Of a DNA stretch of 45,644 bases, positions 8,655 to 16,920 are shown piece after piece; the stretch's first letter is position 1, and each line of letters begins with the position of its first letter. This DNA comes from an uncultured Clostridia bacterium. GTDB lineage: Bacteria > Bacillota > Clostridia > Oscillospirales > Acutalibacteraceae. Under the pieces are notes generated by a model that was not told the origin of the DNA, searched no databases, and saw only the letters and a list, made by a program, of their open reading frames with translations. A program made the position numbers and the translations under genes. The stretch covers positions 1-45,644 of the forward strand of contig CALCYI010000076.1 in assembly GCA_937907605.1 (NCBI GenBank), in the 5' to 3' direction.

Positions 8655-9620
8655 TTAAGCGTTTTCCCAGATTTCAAGCTCACTTTCGCCCGGCTCGACC
8701 TCGCCCATACCGAGCGAGCTCATAAGCTCCTTGGCTCCATTATATCCCATCTTCTTCTGCCTGTTGTTCATAGCGGCAGTTTCAACGATAACAGCAAGGT
8801 TACGTCCCGGGGTAATCGGTACCGTGATAACGGGAACCTTAACGCCTAAAATCCTCGTAAATATATTGTCAAGCCCGAGACGGTCGTACGCCTTGGTCGC
8901 GTCCCAGTCCTCAAGCTGAATTACCATATCAATCTTTTCCTGAGGCTTCACGGCGCCCATGCCGAAGATACGCCTTGCGTTGATAACGCCGATACCTCTT
9001 AGCTCAACGAAATGTCTTATATTACTCGGCGAAGTGCCCTCGAGAACTCTGTCGGATACGCGCCTGATTTCAACCGCGTCGTCGGCAATAAGGCGGTGAC
9101 CTCTTTTAATAAGCTCGATTGCGGTCTCGCTCTTACCTGCGCCGCTTTCCCCCACTATCAGTATACCCTCGCCGTAAACCTCAACGAGCACGCCGTGCCT
9201 TGTAATTCTCGGTGCAAGCTCTCTGTTTAAAAAGCCTATTAGCGAGGCTAAAAAGGTAGAGGTTTCCTCGTTGGTTTTAAGGAGCGGTACCCCGTACGCC
9301 TCGCATGCGGAAACGAAGTATTCGGGTATTTCAAGCCCTCTCGTTACAACCGCCGCCGCGGGCTTCAGACCGAGCCAGTAGCTAAGCGCCTTGCTCTTTT
9401 CAACGGGGCTCATATTCTGTAGGAAGCCAAGCTCCGTCCAGCCTAAAATCTGGATACGCTTAGGGTCAAAATAATCAGTATAGCCGGTAAGCACGATACC
9501 CGGGCGGTTGACCTCGTTAGTTTCAATTTCAATTTGCGAGGGCGCCTTGGGTACGTAGACTATCTCAAGGTTATGGTTTTCAATAATCTTGTCAAGCGTT
9601 ACAAAATATTTTTCGTCCAT
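8655..9620 (-). CDS. hprK: HPr kinase/phosphorylase
   Basis: Phosphorylates and dephosphorylates Ser46 of HPr, the central switch of carbon catabolite repression in low-GC Gram-positives. The 321-aa protein has the N-terminal HPrK domain, the P-loop 'GESGAGKSE' (~157), 'LIADDAVEI', and the family signature 'ELRGIGVINARRIFG' (~205). The acidic C-terminal tail is usual. It is the first gene of the minus-strand cluster, has an AGGAGG ribosome site and a near-consensus promoter, and is followed 18 bp later by glcK. Confidence 0.97.
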   Translation of the reverse strand: MDEKYFVTLDKIIENHNLEIVYVPKAPSQIEIETNEVNRPGIVLTGYTDYFDPKRIQILGWTELGFLQNMSPVEKSKALSYWLGLKPAAAVVTRGLEIPEYFVSACEAYGVPLLKTNEETSTFLASLIGFLNRELAPRITRHGVLVEVYGEGILIVGESGAGKSETAIELIKRGHRLIADDAVEIRRVSDRVLEGTSPSNIRHFVELRGIGVINARRIFGMGAVKPQEKIDMVIQLEDWDATKAYDRLGLDNIFTRILGVKVPVITVPITPGRNLAVIVETAAMNNRQKKMGYNGAKELMSSLGMGEVEPGESELEIWENA

Positions 9621-9660
9621 TTTTTCATTCCTCCTGAAAGGACAGACTTATACAGATAAT

Positions 9661-9689
9661 ATTATATATTATTAAAGCGATATTATCAA
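9661..9689 (-). promoter_or_regulatory. Promoter of the hprK-glcK-murB-rapZ-whiA cluster
   Basis: Minus-strand TTGATA (9689-9684), 17-nt spacer and TATAAT (9666-9661), about 40 bp before the hprK start. It lies back-to-back with the promoter of the plus-strand glycosyltransferase. Confidence 0.75.
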
Positions 9690-9715
9690 GAAGAATTTAA
9701 TATAAAGAATAATTA

Positions 9716-9744
9716 TTGAAATGGTCTTTTCCTTATGTTATAAT
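9716..9744 (+). promoter_or_regulatory. Promoter of the glycosyltransferase-radC pair
   Basis: TTGAAA (9716-9721), 17-nt spacer, TATAAT (9739-9744). It overlaps an upstream in-frame ATG (9721), which supports the later ATG at 9775 as the true start. Confidence 0.75.
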
Positions 9745-9774
9745 CTATGCGAGCATTTTAACGAGGTGCGTTTT

Positions 9775-10965
9775 ATGGACAGTAAGCTGAAAGTAGGACT
9801 CGGCAACGATGCCTTTCTCCCCACCGTTGACGGAGTTAATACCGTGCTTAAATTCTATGCGGAAATCATTAATAAGAAGCTCGGCGAGGCAGTTATAATT
9901 ACGCCCGAAAACCCGAATAAGCGCGACTATGTTTTTCCGTACGAAATATACAGGTACAAAAGCCTTTTCACCTTTGGAGAGGGTTATCCTGTCGGCTGGC
10001 CTTTTAAAAAAGAGTTTGCCGACGATATTATAAATATGAACTTTGACATTCTCCATTCCCACTGCCCCGTTGCGACGAGCTATTTTTTCAGGAGAATAAA
10101 CAGGATAAAGCGTATTCCGACCATACTGACCTATCACACTAAGTTTGAGTACGACATTCAGGCGAGGGTTAAGTCGCTCTCTATAAGGCAGAAGGCGTAT
10201 ACGATGATAGGTAAGGACATCAAATGCGCCGACGAGGTCTGGGTAACGAGCCGCGGAACCGCTGATTCGCTAAGGATTATGGGCTACGAGGGCAATTATG
10301 TAGTTATGCCAAACGGCTGCGATTTGCCCAAATTCACCGCTACCGAGGAAGAAAAGGCTATCATACGACGCAAGCACTCAATCCCTCAGAATATCCCGAT
10401 TTTCATATTCGTCGGCAGGCTTATGTGGTATAAGAATATACGCCTCATAATTGACTCGATGAGAACGCTAAAAAACAGGGGCATTGACTTCCGTATGCTA
10501 TTCCTCGGCATAGGTCCCGATGAAAAGGCAATAAAAAAATACTGCGTCAAGCAGAGGATTGACGACAGGACTATTTTTACGGGAATGATTGACGACAGAC
10601 GCGTGCTTCAGCTTTACTACGCCGCCTCGGATTTGCTTATTTTTCCGTCCCAGTTTGATACCAACGGGCTCGTTGTACGCGAGGCTGCAGCGTCCTCCAC
10701 ACCCTCGGTGCTCGTAGAGGGCTCCTGCGCGGCTGAGGGAATAATCGACGGCGAAACGGGCTTTATCTGTGAGGAAAACGAGCTCAGCATAGCTAGGAAA
10801 ATTGAGAAAATACTTCAAAACAGGGATATTATATACAGGGTCGGTACGAAGGCACAAAACGATATTTATATTTCCTGGGAGGACAGCGTAAAAAACGCAT
10901 ATGAAAGATATCATATTGTAATTGATAAATTCAATTCAGTTCCCCATCCGCCCTATCAATACTAA
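9775..10965 (+). CDS. GT4-family glycosyltransferase (glycolipid synthase-like)
   Basis: A retaining GT-B glycosyltransferase of 396 aa, resembling the MgdA/DgdA-type enzymes that add glucose to diacylglycerol for membrane glycolipids and lipoteichoic acid anchors. The N-terminal 'DAFLPTVDGVNTVLKFYAE' loop and 'HSHCPVATSYFF' match that group. The donor-binding half has 'VVMPNGCD', 'FVGRLMWYKNIRLII' and the late acidic loop 'FDTNGLVVREAAASSTPSVLVE'. No membrane segment is obvious. ATG 9775 follows GAGGTG and fits the promoter. radC starts 20 bp downstream. The acceptor is inferred only. Confidence 0.85.
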   Translation: MDSKLKVGLGNDAFLPTVDGVNTVLKFYAEIINKKLGEAVIITPENPNKRDYVFPYEIYRYKSLFTFGEGYPVGWPFKKEFADDIINMNFDILHSHCPVATSYFFRRINRIKRIPTILTYHTKFEYDIQARVKSLSIRQKAYTMIGKDIKCADEVWVTSRGTADSLRIMGYEGNYVVMPNGCDLPKFTATEEEKAIIRRKHSIPQNIPIFIFVGRLMWYKNIRLIIDSMRTLKNRGIDFRMLFLGIGPDEKAIKKYCVKQRIDDRTIFTGMIDDRRVLQLYYAASDLLIFPSQFDTNGLVVREAAASSTPSVLVEGSCAAEGIIDGETGFICEENELSIARKIEKILQNRDIIYRVGTKAQNDIYISWEDSVKNAYERYHIVIDKFNSVPHPPYQY

Positions 10966-10985
10966 GTTTCACGGAAGGTGATTAA

Positions 10986-11684
10986 ATGAAGCAGGAGCTG
11001 TCCCGCGACGGTCACAGACAGCGGGCAAAGCAGCAGTATGTACTAAACGGAATAGAAAACCTGCCCGACCACAACATACTTGAGCTCATACTCTTTTACG
11101 CAATCCCGAGGCGCGACGTAAAAGACACGGCATATGCGCTGATGAACCGCTTCGACGGCGATATATCAAGAGTGTTTAGAGCCGATATTGACGAGCTTAA
11201 GGAGGTCGACGGTATAGGCGAAAACGCAGCTATACTCATTTCCCTTTTTAACGACGTAAGCAAGCTCCTGACTAAGAGCAAAAACAAAGAAGTTAAGGTT
11301 CTAAGGGAATATGAGGAGAGCAAGGAATACGTTAAAAACAGTCTTTCAGAGCTTACCAACGAAAGAGTACTTGCAATAACGCTCAATAACAGCTGTGAAA
11401 TTATCTCCTGCCACACCGTATCAAACGGCACGGTTAACTGCTCCGCGGTAGAACCGAAGAAAATAGTTGAATTTGCAATAAAGGATAACGCGTCCTACGT
11501 TATTCTTGCGCATAATCACCCGTCGGGGAGCTATATGCCCTCGCAAAACGATGTTGAGTTTACTAAGTTTATAAGCAGCACGCTGAAGGCGATAAATATA
11601 ACGCTTAAAGACCACATTATAGTCGGCGACAACGGCGCGCTTTCGATGAATAACGACTCAAGATTTATCTCGTGCTTTATGTAA
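10986..11684 (+). CDS. radC: RadC-family JAB-domain protein
   Basis: A 232-aa protein with an N-terminal helix-hairpin-helix region ('DELKEVDGIGENAAILISL') and a C-terminal JAB1/MPN fold. The metal motif 'AHNHPSG' with the downstream aspartate ('SQND') is at ~172-186 and is intact. The role of chromosomal RadC proteins is unresolved despite the DNA-repair name. It is co-transcribed with the glycosyltransferase and ends at a strong terminator. Confidence 0.92.
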   Translation: MKQELSRDGHRQRAKQQYVLNGIENLPDHNILELILFYAIPRRDVKDTAYALMNRFDGDISRVFRADIDELKEVDGIGENAAILISLFNDVSKLLTKSKNKEVKVLREYEESKEYVKNSLSELTNERVLAITLNNSCEIISCHTVSNGTVNCSAVEPKKIVEFAIKDNASYVILAHNHPSGSYMPSQNDVEFTKFISSTLKAINITLKDHIIVGDNGALSMNNDSRFISCFM

Positions 11685-11719
11685 ATTAAAAGGCTTGTGC
11701 AACGCACAAGCCTTTTAAT
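11685..11719. terminator. Bidirectional intrinsic terminator between radC and the cyclophilin gene
   Basis: Perfect 16-bp stem (11685-11700 with 11704-11719) closed by an AAC loop. A/T-rich flanks on both sides supply a U-tract for either strand. The genes converge here. Confidence 0.9.
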
Positions 11720-12303
11720 TATTCACTTATTTTAATTGTTTCAATAACTACGTCGTATAGCGGTCTGTCGCCGGGAGTGGTTCTTACCGCGGCAATATCC
11801 TCAAGCACGTCCGCGCCGTCAATTAACTGGCCGAATACCGTGTGGTGAAAATCAAGCCACGGGGTACCTCCGACCTTTTTGTAACCCTCGATACACTCCC
11901 TTGGGAAGCCCATCTCGGTAAGCTCCTCCATCTGCTCGAGCATTTGCGGCGGAGCCGTTTTAGCCTGAACGATGAAGAACTGAGAGCCGTTCGTATTCGG
12001 TCCCGAATTAGCCATGGAAAGCGCGCCGTAGTAATTCCTTAAATCAAGGCTGAATTCATCCTCAAACGGCGTTCCCCATATGGACTTACCGCCCGTACCC
12101 GTGCCGTTCGGGTCGCCGCCCTGAATCATAAAATCCTTAATAACGCGGTGGAAAATCAAGCCGTCGTAATATCCGTTCTTGGCGTGGGTTGTGAAATTCT
12201 CTACCGCCTTCGGAGCTCCCTCGGGGAAAAGTACGAAGGTCATATCTCCCCTGTTCGTCTTTATTATCGCTTTAATTCCGTCCTTTTTCTCTAACTGGTT
12301 CAT
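11719..12303 (-). CDS. Cyclophilin-type peptidyl-prolyl isomerase (cytosolic)
   Basis: Catalyses proline isomerisation. The 194-aa protein has the cyclophilin core: 'YDGLIFHRVIKDFMIQGGDP' with the catalytic Arg, 'SMANSGPNTNGSQFFI' and 'HTVFGQLIDGADVL'. An insertion of ~35 residues between the last two blocks ('PPQMLEQMEELTEMG..') is typical of gut Clostridia homologues. There is no signal peptide. It overlaps the GH2 gene upstream by 4 nt (ATGA), so it is translationally coupled to a glycosidase rather than to an export or secretion gene. Confidence 0.95.
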   Translation of the reverse strand: MNQLEKKDGIKAIIKTNRGDMTFVLFPEGAPKAVENFTTHAKNGYYDGLIFHRVIKDFMIQGGDPNGTGTGGKSIWGTPFEDEFSLDLRNYYGALSMANSGPNTNGSQFFIVQAKTAPPQMLEQMEELTEMGFPRECIEGYKKVGGTPWLDFHHTVFGQLIDGADVLEDIAAVRTTPGDRPLYDVVIETIKISE

Positions 12304-13997
12304 AGCTTTACCCTTTCGTTAATTTCCTTTAATACCTCTTTGTCGATTTTCAAAACCTTACGGTCGTAGGTAAGGAGTCCGTTAAGCTCGTCCTCAACGT
12401 CGGTAACCTGCGTGTACACCGTTGCAGAAAGCGCTTTTTGTATCTGCGGAATAATGGTTTTGTTAAAGAGCTTTGAGTACGCCTTCGTCAGCGTTTCTTT
12501 GCTTCTGTAAATCTTGTATCCGAACATCTTATCGTTAAAGGTATGTCCCTTAACCCTCGTGGAAAGTCCTCCGAATTCGGTAAGGAGCCACGGTCTGTCG
12601 CCCTGCTTTACAACAATAGGCGTGAAGTAAATATGCTTTGATATTACGTCGGTTGCGCCCCTGTCGTGCCAGCCCGAAGTGCTGTCGACCGTCCTTGTCT
12701 TGTCCCATTCCTTAAGAAGCGCGTACGCCTTTGCAGAGTCGAACTGTCCCCAGCCCTCGTTAAAGGGCACCCAGAGCGCAATACACGGGCAGTTATAAAG
12801 CGCGTCGACCATTTCCCTGAGTTCTTTATAGTAAAGCTCACGGGCTTTTTCATTTGTGCGCTTAAAGGTCTTGTAATTAGTATCGTCAAGATTAACGCCG
12901 ATGAACGGAATTGCACTTACCTCAAGCCCGTAAACACCGCCGCCGTTTACCATATCCTGCCATACGAGGATACCGTTAACGTCGCAGTAATGGTACCAGA
13001 GCATAGGCTCGATTTTAATATGCTTTCTCAGCATATTGAAGCCGCATTCCTTAACGGTCTTTACGTCAAATTCCATAGCCTCGTTGCTCGGCGGAGTAAG
13101 GAAGCCGTCGGGATAATACCCTTGGTCAAGAAGCCCGTTGTGGAAATAGGGCTCGTTATTGAGGAAAAGCCTCGGCACGCCGTTTTTATCAACGCCCGTT
13201 GAGAACTTCCTCATACCGAAGTAGGACTCAACCTTGTCAGCGCCGTACTTAAAGATAACCTTGTAGAGATATGGGCTATCGGGCGACCACGGCTTGAAAT
13301 CGAGGAGTTTAATAACCGTATCGGTTGTATCCGCGATAATTTCGTTTGAGTCATACACTGTAATCTGAACGCCCTCGGCATTTTCGAACTCAAAGCAAAC
13401 CTGCTCGTTATCGTAATCAGGGGTTATTCTGAAATTCTTAATGTATTCCTCGGGCGTGGATTCAAGCCATACGCTCTGCCAGATACCCGACTGAGGCGAA
13501 TACCAGATTCCGCCGCGCTTCGTTTTCTGCTTACCCCTTGAATACTCGTTATCCTCACATAAATCGCGCACTATAACGTTAAGCGTGTTTTCACCGTCGG
13601 TAAGATACTCCGTAGCTTCAACGGTAAAGGGAGTATAGCCGCCGTGATGCTCGGCAGCTTCATTCCCGTTGATAACTACCTTTGCAATCTGGTCAACCGC
13701 GCCGAAATTGATAAACACCCTGCCCTTATTAAAGCCCTCGGGGAGCGTGAATTTCTTTTCATAAATCAGGTATTCGTCGTGCGAAAGCACCCTGTTAACG
13801 TTTGACAGAGGACATTCGGGAGAAAACGGAACAATAATTTTATAATTATAGCTTTTCGGTATCTCCGCGCTTTTTGTAAACGCTAAGTCCCACTCGCCGT
13901 TAAGGCTTATGTAGCTGTCCCTTTTGAACTGCGGCCTCGGATATTCCGAAAGAGGAGCGTTTTTATTTAAGTTCTCTCCCCACTTAGTTAAGAGCAT
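12300..13997 (-). CDS. Glycoside hydrolase family 2 protein (beta-galactosidase/glucuronidase-like)
   Basis: A 565-aa GH2 protein. It has an N-terminal jelly-roll ('SLNGEWDLAF', 'YEKKFTLPEGF', 'GGYTPFTVEATEYL'), an immunoglobulin-like middle, and a barrel with the acid/base in 'VPFNEGWGQFDSA' (~414) and the nucleophile in 'LLTEFGGLS' (~475). There is no signal peptide, so it acts in the cytosol. The barrel is short for the family and there is no C-terminal domain. Substrate cannot be told; beta-galactoside or beta-glucuronide is most likely. Start ATG 13997 has GGAGGAAAAA upstream and overlaps the ABC transporter stop (TAATG). Confidence 0.9.
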   Translation of the reverse strand: MLLTKWGENLNKNAPLSEYPRPQFKRDSYISLNGEWDLAFTKSAEIPKSYNYKIIVPFSPECPLSNVNRVLSHDEYLIYEKKFTLPEGFNKGRVFINFGAVDQIAKVVINGNEAAEHHGGYTPFTVEATEYLTDGENTLNVIVRDLCEDNEYSRGKQKTKRGGIWYSPQSGIWQSVWLESTPEEYIKNFRITPDYDNEQVCFEFENAEGVQITVYDSNEIIADTTDTVIKLLDFKPWSPDSPYLYKVIFKYGADKVESYFGMRKFSTGVDKNGVPRLFLNNEPYFHNGLLDQGYYPDGFLTPPSNEAMEFDVKTVKECGFNMLRKHIKIEPMLWYHYCDVNGILVWQDMVNGGGVYGLEVSAIPFIGVNLDDTNYKTFKRTNEKARELYYKELREMVDALYNCPCIALWVPFNEGWGQFDSAKAYALLKEWDKTRTVDSTSGWHDRGATDVISKHIYFTPIVVKQGDRPWLLTEFGGLSTRVKGHTFNDKMFGYKIYRSKETLTKAYSKLFNKTIIPQIQKALSATVYTQVTDVEDELNGLLTYDRKVLKIDKEVLKEINERVKL

Positions 13998-15700
13998 TAT
14001 TTTTCCTCCGTAACAATTTTACCGTCGATAATCTGAATATGCTTGTTGCAAATCTTAAGCGCTGCCTTTTTGTGCGACACGATAATACAGGTCTTGTTTT
14101 CAAGCTCCTTGAGGTTTGTAAGGAAGCGGAGCTCCGTATCCTCGTCAAGCGCTGAGGTCGCTTCGTCAAGCAGCATAACAGGCGCCTTTGAGAGCAGCGA
14201 GCGCGCAATAGCGAGCCTTTGAAGCTGTCCCTCGGAAAGCCCTATTCCCCTTTCACCTATCACGGTTTCAAGCCTGTCGGGCAGAGCCGAAATAAACTCC
14301 TGAGCGCAGGAAATCCTGATAGCCTCTTCAATTTCCTCATCGGTAGCGTCGGAATTAATAAAGGTAAGGTTTTCCCTTATCGTACCCGAGAGTATGAAGT
14401 TACCCTGCGGTACGTACGAGAAAAGCACCCTCGTTTTATAATCCACGGGTATATTCTCGCTTTCACATTCAAGCTCAATGCTTCCCTCCTGCGTTTTGAA
14501 TACGCCGAGCAGGAGCTTTAAGAGCGTGCTTTTTCCAATACCCGAAATGCCCATAATCGCGGCGAAATCGCCCTTATTCAGTTTGAGCGAGGTAGAATCA
14601 AGTACTATGTCCCTGTCATAGCTGAACGTGATGTTGTCAAAATTAATCGCTTTAAGAGCGTCATACGTTTTTTGAACGTCAATTCTCGCGCCGCTCTCCT
14701 CAATCTCGTTGGGGAGCATATCAATTTCCATAAGCCTTTCACACGAGGCAAGAAGCGCAAAGTACTTCGGCATAATCGAGGACAGCGCGGCAAACGGCTG
14801 CTGAATCTGGTTAACGAGCTGGAGCATAGCGGTTACCGTACCGTAATCTATACCGTGAATAAGCCTGTACGCTCCGAAAGCAAGCGCAAATACGTAGCCG
14901 AGGTTGAAAACGGCGGAAATTCCCGCATTTGCGGTAATGCCGAAAAAGCGCCTTTTCATCCTTACCTTATAGTTTTCCTTCTGGAGCTCCTCAGCCTTGT
15001 CGTACATCTTGTCCTCTACGACAAACGCCTTGACTACAAGCAGGCTTGTAACCGCCTCCTGTATGAACGAGCGGGTTTTACCCTCGGTTCTCTGTACCTC
15101 TTTATGAAGCCTTTTCAGCGTTTTTCTGAAGAACTGGGTGCAAAGGAATACGAGCACTCCGCCTACAAGGAATACTACCGAAAAGATTTTGTCAATAACG
15201 ACGAGGTACGCAAATGCACAGACAAGACGGGTTACAAAAAGCACTGCGCTCGGCAGAATAGTTGTAAAGCCGTCGGTTATTACGTTAACGTCGTTGTGAA
15301 TCCTATTCTGAAGCTCGCCCGTATGGTATTGAGTAATTTTTGCATAATCCTTTTTCATTATGCTTTTTAGCATATGCTGCTTTAAAATCCATTCGAGCTT
15401 ACAGCGGCAGCGCTCCGTCTGGCTCCTTGCAAGCAGGTTCAAAAGCAGCTGAACGGAAATTAATATTAAAAAGCACACCGCATAATAGATTACCTTCTCA
15501 AAGGATTTATCAATAACCGCGGCGTTGATAATATTCTTTGAAAAATTAGCGTATACGATAGTTAAAACGGCGGTAGCAACATTTGCTAAAATAATTGTAA
15601 GCACCTTCCACCGCTGGCTTCTTCCTATTGAGTAAATCCACTTAAGCGTATTTAAATCGGATTTACTTATTTTTCTTCTGTCCTTATTTTCGTTTTCCAA
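13997..15700 (-). CDS. ABC exporter, fused membrane and ATPase domains
   Basis: A half-size type IV exporter of 567 aa. Residues ~30-310 hold about six membrane helices ('VLTIILANVATAVLTIVYA', 'YYAVCFLILISVQLLLNLL', 'IFSVVFLVGGVLVFLC'). The ATPase follows with Walker A 'GISGIGKST' (~387), signature 'LSEGQLQRLAIAR' (~488) and Walker B 'VMLLDEATSALD' (~510). It starts at TTG 15700: the ATG five bases upstream is out of frame and the frame above is closed. AAAGG is upstream. It lies 4 bp after the S26-like peptidase. That pairing resembles peptide-export systems, but no precursor-peptide gene is seen. The substrate is unknown. Confidence 0.9.
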   Translation of the reverse strand: MENENKDRRKISKSDLNTLKWIYSIGRSQRWKVLTIILANVATAVLTIVYANFSKNIINAAVIDKSFEKVIYYAVCFLILISVQLLLNLLARSQTERCRCKLEWILKQHMLKSIMKKDYAKITQYHTGELQNRIHNDVNVITDGFTTILPSAVLFVTRLVCAFAYLVVIDKIFSVVFLVGGVLVFLCTQFFRKTLKRLHKEVQRTEGKTRSFIQEAVTSLLVVKAFVVEDKMYDKAEELQKENYKVRMKRRFFGITANAGISAVFNLGYVFALAFGAYRLIHGIDYGTVTAMLQLVNQIQQPFAALSSIMPKYFALLASCERLMEIDMLPNEIEESGARIDVQKTYDALKAINFDNITFSYDRDIVLDSTSLKLNKGDFAAIMGISGIGKSTLLKLLLGVFKTQEGSIELECESENIPVDYKTRVLFSYVPQGNFILSGTIRENLTFINSDATDEEIEEAIRISCAQEFISALPDRLETVIGERGIGLSEGQLQRLAIARSLLSKAPVMLLDEATSALDEDTELRFLTNLKELENKTCIIVSHKKAALKICNKHIQIIDGKIVTEEK

Positions 15701-15704
15701 AGCA

Positions 15705-16151
15705 TTAACCTTTCAGAATTCTTTTCTTTAAAAATCTTGCGCACCTTTCTGCAAAGAGAACGGCGGGTCTTAAGGGATAGAGCGCAACCCAGATTTTTGC
15801 ATATAGCTTCTGAGCCTTACCGTCGCGGCAGTCTATATACTTTTTTCCGCGCTTATAAAAGCCCGCAAGCACTCCGCACACCATATCGTCCGTAACGTAT
15901 TCCTTTGTTATACAATTATCGCCGATGATAATATAGTGGTCGTCGTGAACCTCGACTACCCTGTGCATTATGTACTTTCCGTTTTTCGCCTCGTAGAGCG
16001 CAATATCGTATTTTTTAAGCCTGTCCGTATTCTTCACGACTATTATATTATCGCGCTGATTCTTTATCAGCGGCCACATTGAATAGCCTGAGGTAAAGCT
16101 TGTATATTTTCCGTAAGTGTCAAGCACTTCTCTTATAGTCTGTTCTTCCAT
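15705..16151 (-). CDS. S24/S26-family (signal-peptidase-like) protein
   Basis: A 148-aa protein with the S26/S24 fold: nucleophile region 'FTSGYSMWPLIKN' (Ser ~23), 'DIALYEAKNGKYIMHRVVEV' and 'IIGDNC'. The lysine of a canonical Ser-Lys dyad is not clearly placed ('MHRVV' stands where type I peptidases have 'KRV'). It may therefore be of the SipW-like group or inactive. It lacks an N-terminal membrane anchor; a hydrophobic stretch near the C-terminus ('IWVALYPLRPAVLFA') could attach it to the membrane. First gene of the operon with the ABC exporter, GH2 and cyclophilin. AAAGGAA precedes ATG 16151. Confidence 0.75.
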   Translation of the reverse strand: MEEQTIREVLDTYGKYTSFTSGYSMWPLIKNQRDNIIVVKNTDRLKKYDIALYEAKNGKYIMHRVVEVHDDHYIIIGDNCITKEYVTDDMVCGVLAGFYKRGKKYIDCRDGKAQKLYAKIWVALYPLRPAVLFAERCARFLKKRILKG

Positions 16152-16185
16152 AGCAGTTCCTTTAAGTATAAAATATATCAGTTTA

Positions 16186-16213
16186 ATTATAGCATAAATT
16201 ATTTTTATTGCAA
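16186..16213 (-). promoter_or_regulatory. Promoter of the S26-ABC-GH2-cyclophilin operon
   Basis: Minus-strand TTGCAA (16213-16208), 16-nt spacer ending in TGC (extended -10), TATAAT (16191-16186), about 35 bp before the S26-like gene. Confidence 0.7.
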
Positions 16214-16218
16214 TACGG

Positions 16219-16920
16219 TTATTTTTTGAATTTCTTTATGAGGAAGCTATGGCATTTATTTTCAATTTCGTCGTCGAGCTGCGCAAGCTCGTCGCAGCAA
16301 AGCGCGCGCATTATAAGCGCGTCGGCAAGCGTGGGGTTTTTAGGCAGCACGGGACCGTGGGCGTACGTCCCAAACGTGTTGTTAAAAATAACGCCCTCGC
16401 CTCCGTCGCCGCAGTTGCCAAAGCCGCAAAGCACCCTGCCGAGCGGTTTTAAGTCCCCGAGATACGTCAGCCCCGAATGATTTTCGAAGCCCGCGACCTT
16501 GCCGAAGGGCGTATCGATAACGAGGTTTCCTATTCTCCTTTTTTCGCCTGCCTCGGTGTAAAACGGGAGCGCGCCGCTGAGCCTTAAAAGCTCTCCGCTT
16601 TGCGCCTTATAGTACTCCCCGAGGAGCTGAAAGCCCCCGCAAACTCCGAAGATAACCTTACCCGAGCGGACGAAAAAGGAGAGCGTTTCGCTCTTTCTTT
16701 TTATATCGCGGGAGATGATTTTCATTTCCTTGTCCTGTCCGCCGCCTATCAGCATAATATCAAAGTCGGGTATCCTGTCACCTATTCCCGCGCTTATGTA
16801 TTCGGCCTTAAAGCCCCTGCCCTCAAGCCGTTTCAGTATGCAAAGGGCGTTCCCTCTGTCGCCGTACAGATTAAGCTCCTTCGGGTAGAGCCCTAGCACC
16901 TTTACCCTTCTTACTCCCAA
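16219..16920 (-). CDS. gatD: Lipid II isoglutaminyl synthase, glutaminase subunit GatD
   Basis: Works with MurT to amidate D-glutamate of lipid II to D-isoglutamine. The 233-aa class I amidotransferase domain has the nucleophile cysteine in 'VIFGVCGGFQLLG' (~94) and the histidine in 'TYAHGPVLPKNP' (~190). 'LYPKELNLYGDRGN' at the N-terminus is typical of GatD. TTG at 16920 is preceded by GGGAG and overlaps murT by 10 bp; an in-frame GTG at 16899 is an alternative start. Transcribed with murT. Confidence 0.93.
   Translation of the reverse strand: MGVRRVKVLGLYPKELNLYGDRGNALCILKRLEGRGFKAEYISAGIGDRIPDFDIMLIGGGQDKEMKIISRDIKRKSETLSFFVRSGKVIFGVCGGFQLLGEYYKAQSGELLRLSGALPFYTEAGEKRRIGNLVIDTPFGKVAGFENHSGLTYLGDLKPLGRVLCGFGNCGDGGEGVIFNNTFGTYAHGPVLPKNPTLADALIMRALCCDELAQLDDEIENKCHSFLIKKFKK

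Noticed and set aside
9640..9720. A CcpA cre site in the hprK promoter region
   Set aside because: No match to the TGNAANCGNTNNCA pattern was found; the region is only AT-rich.
14672..15370. A 232-codon plus-strand frame
   Set aside because: It is antisense to the ABC exporter's membrane domain and has no ribosome site.
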